Positions 1 to 10,265 of a stretch of DNA of 64,000 nt are shown piece by piece. Each line of letters starts with the position of its first letter. Positions within the stretch are counted from its first letter, which is position 1. Both the position numbers and the translations under genes were made by a program. Origin of the DNA: Cannabis sativa (taxonomy: Eukaryota > Streptophyta > Magnoliopsida > Rosales > Cannabaceae); NCBI RefSeq assembly GCF_029168945.1, contig NC_083602.1, forward strand, positions 87,988,027-88,052,026, given 5' to 3'. The notes below the pieces were generated by a model. It was not told the origin of the DNA, searched no databases, and was given only the letters and a program-made list of their open reading frames with translations.

Positions 1-427
1 CACTAAAGTCCCCAAACACACCCAAAAAAAATGATAATAATAATAATAATAATAAAAGAGCCACTAAAACGTTGTTGGGACATTTTATGTTTTTAAATTT
101 GATTGAATAAAAGAGCCACTGTTTCTTTTTTTGTACAATAAAGTCAATAGAGATTACAAACTATGAAACCAACAAAAGTATCATATCACACCACATGTGA
201 TGTGTTTGCTAAGAAACCAAAGTACCAAAATCCTGGCAGAAACAAAATCAACAATTGGTTTCTTGGCTAATAATTCTCTCGAAACTCGAAACTCGAAACT
301 TCATTCTCTGCCGGGAACAACAAAACCAATTTTGTATGTGTATAAATCTCTCATCTGGGCCTGCTGGGGAGGAGGGGTTACAAGAATTAGTTGGTATCCA
401 AATGCTGGAAAGAGCTCTCAAGACCGA
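1..427. other. 3' flank and probable 3' UTR of the first SYP4 gene
   Basis: No gene is seen. The stretch is AT-rich with a short AAT trinucleotide run near 31-53. The part nearest 427 should be the 3' UTR of the minus-strand SNARE gene. The short plus-strand open frames at 197-551 overlap its last coding exon antisense and have no recognisable domain. Confidence 0.5.
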
Positions 428-3400
428 TCACAAGATTATTTCCTTGATTATTAAAAGGGCCAACATGACGAAACACATGATGACGAGAACCGAAGCACAC
501 ATTACCATCCCTCCTTGTTTTTGTGTTCTCTCAGCCTGTAAATCCCAATAGTTTCACAAAATAATATTGCAGGAAAATTAGAAAGACTCAGAGAGGTTCG
601 ACATAAATTTAAGCTGAAGTAAAATCGTATATGGCGGGTGGGGATGACAAAAAAAGACCTTTTGTAGTTGCTTGAGGCCCTCCTCGACTGTTGTTGCAAC
701 ATTCTGAATATTGTAGTCTATCCTATCAACAATGGTACCCTGTTTGTGGAAAGAAATTCGATTAGTGACAAAGGATTTTCGGTTTGAATGTAGCATGCTA
801 TGTTTTCTCAAGGTTGATAGTAGCGTATCTAACCTGGTCTATCACAAGTACCGAAAGATCCTTCATAATCTGAGCAAGCTCATTTACAGATCCCACCACC
901 TGCACCGAAGTAAACATGAGAAATTAAATAAAAACAAAGCATTACTGATGAGAGAACACGTATTGCAGAAATGATCGCTTGCCTGTTGGATCTCTCGCTC
1001 TCTTTCTACTGAGAATGCCTCGCTCTTTTTAAGCTTTGCAAGTTGATGCTCATTGAACATCTGTTGAAAATAATTGTTATACTAATTTTAGCTTTCAACT
1101 CAAAGTCTCAAATCGAAGGAATTTGGTCTTATATTTGAAAAGGTTAATGAGATCTAAAAACAATATAAAGAAATTTTCAGCATACCATGTCATCCAAATC
1201 GTCATCTTCTACTCTAGATCTACTTCCATTTAGATTCATCTCTATATCAACTCCATCACCCTGCATCAAACCAATTGCAAGAATATTTTTTGAGCTTTAT
1301 AAGTAATATACAATTCATGTCTTAACAAAACGGGATATATTCACTAGATACTAGATGCAGGAACATGCACATTGAAAAACAATTACATACTGAAAACATA
1401 CATAAACTTGCATAAGATTTAATGATCTCGGTCAATGCAAGTTAAACCATAGCTCCTACCTACATAAGAAAATAAATTGATGAATATAAGTATTCTCCAC
1501 TAACCTCTTTTTGCAGCCTGAGGCGCTTCAAATAAGCGGACTGTTTCTTCCTAAGCTCCACCGATAGGTTCTGCAGGTCGGTAGCAAGAGAGCGCTGCAG
1601 CAAAAACATGCAAACATAACCAGAGTTCATATTCATCAGAATATTCTCTTAATTTTGGATAATATTTAGACTTTATTGTGTTTCCATAGACAGTTTACCA
1701 AAGTGCAACATCCTAAATTCTCTCCACTGTTGAGACAGGAAATGATAATGAAACTATGTTTGCAAATATGCAAAAGAATGAAGAATGATGCAACCACCCC
1801 TGGAATGGAGCCAAATTTTTTCAGCAAGCTCCAGACATTATGTGTAACTTTTAATTTAATAATAGTTTTTTCTTGATGATATAAATATGGCTACAAGTCC
1901 TTATAGACTACTAGCATGTTAAAGATTCAATAAATATCTATTACCTAAAGCGCCCACAATTTTATTACTTGTAAAATTAGACATGTTGACCCTAAATAAC
2001 TCAATTGATTGTTTCTTATAAATAAATAACTCAACTGAAATAACTATGACAGGAAAACAAAAACTATGAACCATACAAACTACTGGTGACATCTACTTCA
2101 GGGTCCGAAACAATTTACAATAAAGCAGGTATACGTGAAAAATTAAAACCCCACAAACTATGAAATTGAGCCAAAGAAAAATTAATATTGTTCTGCCAAA
2201 ACTAAGTTTAATTAAATATAATTGCTTGAATGCTTGAAACAAAGTTATACCTGCACATTTTTTCTAACATTTGAATCTTCAGATGGCCCAGCCGCAGAAA
2301 GTCTTTGTAGTCTCTTCTCTGATTTCCTTATCAAACCAGTTATCTCTTGTGTAAGCGCTTCAATCAAACGTTGATCTTCTTTACCATCCCCAAAAGAAGG
2401 CATTAAGGCCTTTGCATGGGCTTTTGTCAGTTCGACCATTTTCACACGTGCGCGCTGCACATTTACTGATATATCTTCAGATACATCTACCCAAGCTGGA
2501 GGTAGACCAACAGTAAGCGCACCCCTACTGCATTAATAAAAACACTAGTCCCCATCAAAGGAATTTCCTAACTTGAAGTAATCTATAATAGCAATTGTAC
2601 ATTTCAACATTCCAGTTCATTCTTATAGAGAAGAGTATTGATATGTCCTGATAATAAGATATCATCATCCAAGTTCAGGCACCATCCTCCAGATGAACAT
2701 CTGGCACCTGAATAGACTGATGCAGAAAGGGTTTGTAGAAGTTACAATCAACTTGAAATCAAAAGGATTGTCCCAAATACAGGCTATTTGGATGTTATTC
2801 AATAGATAACATCTTTCATATAGGAATCAAAATGACATATCACCACTAAAGAACAAAGTTCCAAATGAGATGTCCCAGCGGCTGCCATTGAACATGTGGA
2901 CAAAAAAATTGAATCGTCTGAATGATCATTGAGACCCTTTCAAGGACCGGAATTTCTTGCACCATTCCTAAGTTCCCAACATCTAATTATCACATGTTCT
3001 ACAATCTTGAAAGGAAAACAAGTGCAAACAACAGACTTTACCAAAATATGAAGCACTATTATACCCCAAAAAAAAAAACCAGAAATCTCGGTGAGCTTAT
3101 AAAAAAAAAGTTTTGAAGAGTCTCTACTTGGTGAGATTGGGAAGAGAAACATAATGTAATCTTCCTTCTCATTGCCTTTATTCTCATGGAATACTTATTT
3201 CTAACAAATAACTCCATACATTTTGATTCTTCAGGAAATCCAAACATACTTGGATGTGGAGTTATTTTTTAATGTTCAATGGCTTTGAATTGGCATTATG
3301 CATACTCATAAACAACTAAACTAAATTGCATTATGAAGCATAACTCAGCTTAAAAACTTTTTGCACCATTTAATTCCACAAAGTCAGGTTTTTTTCCCTC

Positions 3401-3731
3401 TAATTTTCTCAAATGTCCTCATCGTTAGCCAAACAAAATGAATTACTAGCATTACATTTCATATCTTCAATATAAATTTTTGAAACAAATCTTCCACGAA
3501 ATTTGACAGAAACTAAAAAATTGAAAGAAGACGACACCTTGAATTACCCGGATCTTCAGTACTGAGAGGTGCATAAGACCGATTCGGATTCAAAAGCGAC
3601 GTATTGGCCAACTCAATCACCGGTCCGCCACCGCCAGAGCTCGTAGAAGCCGATAAGCTTGTTGGTGCTCTAACGCTCTTCAAAGCATCCCTATACTTCC
3701 TGAAAAGCAAAGTCCGGTTCCTCGACGCCAT
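428..3731 (-). CDS. SYP4: SYP4-type syntaxin (trans-Golgi Qa-SNARE), 8 exons, 322 aa
   Basis: Exons (minus strand, transcript order): 3538-3731, 2251-2527, 1505-1594, 1186-1260, 983-1060, 834-899, 659-739, 428-535. Phase is kept at all seven junctions. The protein has a Ser/Gly-rich N-terminus (MASRNRTLLF start), an N-terminal three-helix region around residues 70-190, a Qa-SNARE motif around 228-290 with the zero-layer glutamine at residue 260 (VIDQGT, then DRIDYN), and a C-terminal tail anchor at about 297-320. In Arabidopsis the SYP41/42/43 proteins are trans-Golgi-network SNAREs that pair with VTI1 and SYP61 partners in secretory and vacuolar traffic. Intron 5 uses a GC donor (CAG then GCAAGC). 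Length and exon pattern fit the family. Which of SYP41, 42 or 43 is closest was not resolved. Confidence 0.95.
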
Positions 3732-4080
3732 GGATTTACTTGGATTTGCAGATTCAAGGTCCAAAAACAATAACAAAAAGCTATGGATCGGACAAATAAG
3801 ATAATCTTGATTCAAGTTTCTCCATGATCGATCAAGGTAAGGAGAGAAAGTGAGTGAAGAACACTTCACGTAAACAGTCGCCGGAGATCGGAGAATTTCA
3901 CGTTCTCGGCGAAGTTGGAAATGTTTGAGATAGAAAAATTGGGAGAATTTTCTGAAATTTATTTGGAGGATTAAATTGAAAAGTTAGTTGGGTCTCTCTC
4001 TTGCAAATGATGTAAACATTAATGAAATTGGGGTCAATTTGTAAATTTGATCTTTATGTGGGTCTCATTTAAATACCATT
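650..4080 (-). repeat. Segmental duplication, copy A
   Basis: Exons 1-7, most introns and about 350 bp of 5' flank of the first SYP4 gene are similar to 13945-17390. For example both have a tract starting GGGGTCAATTTGTAAA upstream (near 4030 and 17338), and both intron 1 sequences contain TCTGGCACCTGA and a tract around GATGCAGAAAGGG. Direct orientation, spacing about 13.3 kb. Boundaries are approximate, judged by eye. Confidence 0.8.
900..982 (-). other. GC-AG intron (intron 5 of first SYP4 copy)
   Basis: The donor reads CAACAG then GCAAGC at 982-981 (minus strand) and the acceptor ends TGCAG at 900. Using the GC donor gives exons of 78 and 66 bp, both in phase and matching the SNARE family. 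The same non-canonical donor is present at the same place in the paralogue (14298). Confidence 0.85.
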
Positions 4081-5636
4081 GATGAGAAATATACAAAAAA
4101 AAAAACAAAAAACAAAGGATAAATTCATAAATAGCTATAAATATGTATGACTTTGTTTCTAATTTTTGTATTACAATAGGCTAAATTCAAAGAAAATAAA
4201 AACTTTTAAGTTTAGTTTTCGATTGGGGATAAATATTTATGTTTAATTCTTTACAATAATAATATTTAAGTTATATTTTTTAAATTTCTGTAAGTATCTA
4301 GCCTATAAGTGTCAAGTCATTATTCGTGTATCATTTTCTTATTGATATATTTAAATCAATTTTTAAATAAATAATAGAAATTCAATGGCCTAGACTAATC
4401 AAAGACTGTCACGTGCCCATTTAACACTTAATATTTAAGTACCTACAGAAATTTCAGAATTGTAACTTAGGTACTATTAGTATTACGGTCAAAAAATTAA
4501 ACTTAAGTATCTATTTGTAATCAATAATTAAATTAAGTATTTATGATGTAAATTATTTAAAAAAATATTTTTTAATAGTAAAATATTATTTTAAAAAAAC
4601 TATTTATATGACATATATTAAAGGTTATTTATATTTTTTACTTGAGAACTCGCTGAATTGTTCACTGTTTTAAAGTAGTCTTTTTATCAAGTTTTTATCA
4701 CACATGTGATAAACAAAATGATGACATAATTGTATATACTGTTAACACGTCAACACCAATTAATTTGAAAATAAAATATTTTAAAATTTTTTAATTTAGT
4801 TTTATTTAATTATTTTTCATATGTTAATCTGAAAATCTAATACATCTAACATTCAATCGAACTAATTAGTATTTTCATTTAGTTTTGACGAGTAATTAAA
4901 ATTTTATATTGTTATACGTAAAATATATATATGTATGTATAAAAATTAACATTAAAATTGTACTAGTTTTTTCTTGGATTGGATTCATCCAATTCAATCC
5001 AATACATACTTGACCTAAAATATTTGATAGATCCGATTCGATCCGAAAAATACTAAGTCTAAAATATTGGATAAAACTAAACTAATAAATAAATACAAAA
5101 TACATTCAATAGATATAACCGATTCAATCCAACATTTAATAGATGTTGGATCGATTGAATAACTAAAATTAATTAGATCGGATCAGGTGATAAAATCTAA
5201 CATTTAATATATAATTAGATCAGATTTAAATAAGCCTAAAAATATTAGATGTGGTCCAATAAACAAACACTGATTTTGTTAAGAGCAAAAGTAAAATGTA
5301 TTTCAAGCCATTTCGAGTTCTCTTTTCACTCCTTCTGAATTTAGTTTTATTGTTTCTTATTGCAAAATTTTGCTTAAACATTTATCTTTTGTTCTTATAT
5401 GTTTTGTTAAATGATACGTAAACAAAGTTGCTCATGTTATCAATTTCGTACTTCTTCACAAGTAATATTCAAGAAAATTCTTTGTCTCCTGAGTTAGTTA
5501 TCATTTCTTTCTGCCATTTCGATGGCTAATTTTTCAATTTAATAAAAGTTGAAGTTTTAATTAAAAAAAAAATCTACTTCAAATGAAAAAAAAAAAATGG
5601 AAGTAAAATAAACATTGCAAACACTTAGAAATAATT
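4081..5636. other. AT-rich intergenic with a degenerate repeat
   Basis: No coding potential is seen. Around 4975-5270 there is a cluster of related motifs on both strands (GATTCAATCC, GATCCGATTCGATCCG, TTGGATCGATTG) including an imperfect palindrome near 5125-5150, which looks like an old repeat of unknown class. The rest is low-complexity A/T sequence. Confidence 0.4.
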
Positions 5637-6000
5637 GGGTAAATACCATTTTGGACCCTGTGTTTTGCAAAAGTTACAGATTGGACCCTGTGTTTTGTTA
5701 AATGACAAAATAGACCCTATATTTTCTAAAATGGTAAAAATAGGACCCTGAGCTTAATTTTAGATAACTTTTTTTTTAATACAACCAACTTGAAGATAAT
5801 TTCTAATACGAACAGATACAAAAAATATAAACAGTTTTGTCATAGCACTTTTAGATCGAATTATAATTAAACTTTAAAAATCAATTCAGGGTCTTATTTG
5901 TACTATTTTAGAAAATACAGGGTCCATTTTGTCATTTAACAAAACATAGGGTCCAATTGGTAACTTTTCCAAAACACAAGGTCTAAAATGGTATTTACCC
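5637..6000. mobile_element. Mutator-type MITE, 364 bp, with 9-bp target duplication
   Basis: The ends are inverted repeats of roughly 120 bp that start GGGTAAATACCATTTT on both sides. They carry repeated units of the form GGACCCTGTGTTTTG, with several mismatches between arms. The element is flanked by identical 9-bp repeats GAAATAATT at 5628-5636 and 6001-6009. Long terminal inverted repeats plus a 9-bp target duplication are the signature of Mutator-like non-autonomous elements. No coding sequence is inside. Confidence 0.85.
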
Positions 6001-7582
6001 GAAATAATTTAGGGTATTTGGTAATAAAATGTAATAATAAACTAAAAAATAAAGGGAGGTGGTGGACCATTCATTCTCATTTCATTTTATATAATAAATA
6101 AATAATTTTATTTATTTTTATTAAAAAAAACAATTTATTTATTTTTATTAATTAATTAAAGGGTCGGTTCGGTTGTGTTGGGTTGGGTTTGTCTTGACTG
6201 TTCATTTTGTGGGTCCCAATCCCAATAACACAACACACTCGTATTTTTATTTTCCCCAAAAACTAAAATTAATTATTATTTCTATTTTTAATTTTTATTT
6301 TATTTTATATATATATATAACTGAGACACAATTTATTTAATTTAATTTAATTTTTTATATATAGAAGTGAGAGAGAAATTGTTTAATTTTTCTCTTTCAC
6401 ATTTTTATTTTTTTTTTTTGGTGTAAATTTCTCAATTATCGTCATCGTCTTCCTCATCATCTCGAGCTAGCTAACCCCTCTTCTTCTTCCTCCTCAAGCT
6501 CAAACCCTAGCCCTAGCCCTACCCCAATCTAATCAACTCCACTCCCCTACTGCTACTGCTGCTCTTACTCCTCCATCTTTCTCTCTTTACAGCTGTATTT
6601 TTCATCATCATCTTCGCGGTCTTCGTCGTCGTCTTCTTCTTCTTCATCCCCAATTGTTTGGTAGGGTTTCTGAATCTGAGGTCACAAGCTAGTGAATCGC
6701 CTCCCTTGACGATCTATCTCTTTCTCTCTTTCTCTTTCTTGATATCTTCGCCGCCTACCAGGTGCCAGATCTCTCCGAAAGGCGACGAGTTCAGGTGCTG
6801 GTCGTGTTTTCTTTCTTAGTGTTTATTTTTGCAATTCCTTACAGATATGTTATTGTTTGATTTTTAAGAATGTTTTTTCTTTTAACACAGAATCTAGTTT
6901 TTATTTGTTGGTTCTTCTTAAGTAGTGATTTTTCTAGTTTATGATACCAATTATTAGAAAGTAGTAAATTCCCTAGCTAAAATATATTTTCTTGGATTAG
7001 TTTTTGTTTGTTTTTGATATTGGAAATAGGCTCTGGACTATACATTGTTTGTATTTGGGATTTTGGAGTGAGTTAAAAGGCTGCCTTATCTTTATGTGAG
7101 AGTATTGTTGTTGATGTATTTTGATGATCAAGCATCTTGAGTATTTATTTATGTGTGTATCTTTATCTGGCTGCACTCCAACAGTTGATGGGGTAGGAAT
7201 TTACTTGCATTATGTTGTTAAACTTCTCTGATAGTGTTTCAAATTAGCATGATATCAATTGCAAAACAAAAATAACTTTCTTTTCTCCATAGAGTAGCGT
7301 TAAGACTTAAGGCTTTTTGTTGTTACTTATGTGGGATTGTCTTAAGTCAATATCCTTTTATATTTCAATGTTGCTGCTGTGTTGTTTATAAGATTTTTTT
7401 TTTGTTTTTTGTTTAAAGGAAGAACAGAGGGCCCGCCAAAGGAAGAAAATGTCACCATTGGTCCTTGGCTGGTAAAGTTTTGTAAATCTGAGATCAGAGG
7501 TTAGTGATTCGTGATTCGTGCTTTCGAAAGAGAAAAAGAAGAACAAGACCCCAAATCCGTGTTTGCATTTCAAGAATTAATC
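6001..7582 (+). promoter_or_regulatory. DI19 promoter, 5' UTR and probable leader intron
   Basis: TATA-like tracts lie at about 6303-6320 and 6351-6364. They are followed by a CT-rich leader from about 6400 that contains a telo-box-like stretch, AAACCCTAGCCCTAGCCC, from 6502. A leader intron is plausible, from a donor after position 6794 (TTCAG then GTGCTGG) to an acceptor near 7417 (TTTAAAG), but it is not proven by phase because it is non-coding. Confidence 0.5.
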
Positions 7583-9657
7583 ATGGACAGTGATTCATGG
7601 AGTGCCCGCCTTTCTTCTGCATCTAAGCAATATCAATCGGCACTTCAATCACGATCTGGTTAGTGCAATTAACCCCTTTTTTCTCTGTCAACAATTGCTT
7701 TGTGTTTGGAAGCGCTGAGAAAAAAAAAGATCCATGTCATGGGTTGATGTAATGGAACTTGTTCACTAGGTTAATGCTAGTTGTTTTGGATTAAAGGATC
7801 TCTTTCCTTTTCCGAAGTTGGTTTTGCTTTGTAATAATCGCAATTAATAAGTGGATGTCAAGATTCCATTTGATATCTCAAAAATTTGTTTTGATTTCAT
7901 GTCCAATTTGGGATTGCTTTTTTTTTTTCCCCCATAATGAGTCTTAAATTCTTAAATTTCTTATTTACTGAGTTTCTTTGTTAATGTTTATGAGTTTATC
8001 TGTGTTGGGCTTCTTGGGTGTTAACAGATTTTTTAGAATTTCCACCAATTGAGATTAATTCGCTGGTTACAGATATGTTCATGGGGTTTGAAGAAATTGA
8101 TGGGGATGATGACATAAGGGAGGAGTTTCCATGCCCCTTCTGCTCAGATTATTTTGATATTGTTGGATTATGTTGCCATATTGATGAAGAGCATCCAGTT
8201 GAGGCAAAGAATGGGGTATGGCTCTTTTTCACGTCTCTAGTTGTCTATTTTATTGTGCTGCAAGAAAATGTTTCATTTTGGTCATTATTATGAGATTTCT
8301 GGTTACTTTATATATTTTTTGATTGGTTAATAAATGGTGCTTTACAATAGCCCTAAGTCAACTTTGAGAACAAGTTTATCCTATCTTCTTTGATGGAGCT
8401 CCCGAAATCTTAACAACATGCTCATGGAAACTTTCTGTTAGTGTTACATGATTTAATGCTGGTTTGTCTGCAGGTATGTCCGGTTTGTGCTATGAGGGTT
8501 GGGGTAGACATGGTAGCGCACATAACGCTACAACATGGAAACATTTTTAAGATATCCTTTTCTTATAACTTTTTGTTTGTTACTCACAAGTTTGTTTTTC
8601 TTAATTTTTAACATAATGATATTAAAATTGCCTTTAAAATCTATCTTCAGTTTCTTGAATCTTGATAGTACCATATGGAGTAACAAATATGTGTAACTAG
8701 ACTTTAGCTCTGGAAATTTGTGATATAAGATTTTTCCCCAGCATTCTGAAAAGTAGTGATACTATTCTTTATTACTCTTTTCTTTCCCTCTTCTTCACTC
8801 TATCTTTACCATTCACTTTCTTTTAGTTATAGATTCTTTTAACTTGCCTACCTAGTGATGCTTTTACATCCTGTTAGTTATAGCTTAATAAGCATCTGTT
8901 TCTTTGCCCCCTTAAAGTGTATTTCTTCTCTACCATTTAAAACTTGCTTCCTAGTCGGCTAACCAAACAAACAGTTAATTTTGTCCAATGGCCTTTTTAT
9001 CTTTGTGTACGATTGTGTTATAGTACTTTGAATTCCTTAACCAGTACTTACATGCAGCACAAGAGGAAGACGAGAAAAGGGGGATCTCATTCAACAACGC
9101 TATCTTTGTTGAGGAAAGAGCTTCGGGAAGGAAATTTACAATCTCTTTTTGGGGGCTCATCTTGTTTAGTGTCATCATCCAATGCTGCACCTGATCCATT
9201 GTTATCGTCATTTATCTTGCCCATGGCTGATGATTTCGGCAGTGTTCAACCTCCCTTTTTAGCTGAAACAAGCTCAGCGAAGAAAAGTTCTACTGAGAAT
9301 GTATCAGAAAGGTATGTTAATTAAGTCATTGTCTTTAAGTTTATTTATTATCATTGAAAATTCAAGTTGTTGATGATGGGTCTCAGTAAGTCAGTTCCTT
9401 TCTTTCATATTGCATTGCAGAAAATCAAGCCAGTATAAGAAAAAACACTGCCCTTCTCTAATTATTATTGTGATCTTTTAACTCCTGTTTTAATTGTTGT
9501 AACTGGGTCTAATTCATTTGTTTTTTTTTTTTCGGGTGACAGAAAGGTGCAGCCGGCGGCTCCTCCTCTCTCGGTTAAGGATAAGGAAGAGAAGGCAAAA
9601 AGATGTCAGTTTGTTCAAGGGATGTTGTTGTCCACCATTCTTGACGATGGCTTATGA
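7583..9657 (+). CDS. DI19: DI19 (drought-induced 19) Cys2/His2 zinc-finger protein, 5 exons, 238 aa
   Basis: Exons: 7583-7658, 8028-8215, 8474-8551, 9052-9311, 9543-9657. The start MDSDSWSARLSSASK is the usual DI19 N-terminus. Two atypical zinc fingers follow: C61, C64, H76, H81 and C90, C93, H104, H109. Next come a basic stretch (HKRKTRKGG, about 117-125) and the conserved LLRKELREGNLQSL segment. The C-terminal DI19 domain ends near FVQGMLLSTILDDGL. DI19 proteins are nuclear, stress-responsive factors. In Arabidopsis some bind promoters and are phosphorylated by calcium-dependent kinases. Intron 3 (8552-9051) is an AT-AC intron of the U12 class. Without it the reading frame cannot be joined between the second finger and the basic stretch. 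It is tail-to-tail with the RING-PHD gene, the two stop codons being about 610 bp apart. Confidence 0.95.
8552..9051 (+). other. U12-type AT-AC intron in DI19 (intron 3)
   Basis: The donor is ATATCCTTTT directly after AAG at 8551, matching the U12 AT-AC consensus. The branch site TTCCTTAAC at 9033-9041 is a perfect match to the U12 consensus, and the terminal AC is at 9050-9051, 11 nt from the branch adenosine. Splicing here joins NIFK to MQHKRK in frame, as in the family. Confidence 0.92.
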
Positions 9658-10265
9658 ATTTCAGCACTGGAATGAAAACCCTCACAGCCAACTTACACTG
9701 CAAACCTATGATATGCTTGTAGTGTGTATGTCACGTTATATATATTACATATATATATTATTATTATATATTTTAAAGGGGAAAAAGAAAAGAAAAAAAA
9801 AACAAGAGAGTGGAATAAGTTGTAGGGATGAGTGTAATTTATGTGCCTTCTGAACTTTAGTTTAACAAACTCCAGGTATTATGTATTATTTCCAGCTTAT
9901 TGTTAAGTAAAAGAAGAAAAATAATTTCCTTCCAGAGATAGCAATTTCATCATTTTTTTTTTATATATTTACAATGAGTTTTTTCACATGTAATAAAAGA
10001 AGAATCAATAGAATCAGTAACAGTGTGTACAAGGTAGGTTATGAAATATTTAACAAGTTTAAATAAAAGGTATAATAATTCATTCATCCTACCTAAACAA
10101 TTACAGGACTTGGTCCCATTAAGAATAGGGATATATTCATGTTCAATGTGAGTGAGGGAATTAATTCTATAAACAAGAGTTAATAAATTATTGTATAAAC
10201 CACCAAAGAAGAAAAAAATAATAATGTCCAAAAAGGACACCCCACCCACCCCATTCCATCAAATT
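9658..10265. other. Convergent 3' UTR interval
   Basis: This holds the 3' ends of the DI19 gene (plus) and the RING-PHD gene (minus). It contains a short AT dinucleotide tract (about 9738-9772) and A-rich stretches. No separate gene is supported. Confidence 0.5.

Noticed and set aside
6502..6521. Telomere-like CCCTAG repeats
   Set aside because: Only about three units, in the DI19 leader where telo-box motifs are common; not an interstitial telomere.
7348..7358. ATATCCTTTT, a second U12-like donor in the DI19 leader
   Set aside because: It lies in non-coding leader or intron sequence, there is no TTCCTTAAC-type branch with an AC end before the start codon, and a normal GT-AG leader intron explains the region better.
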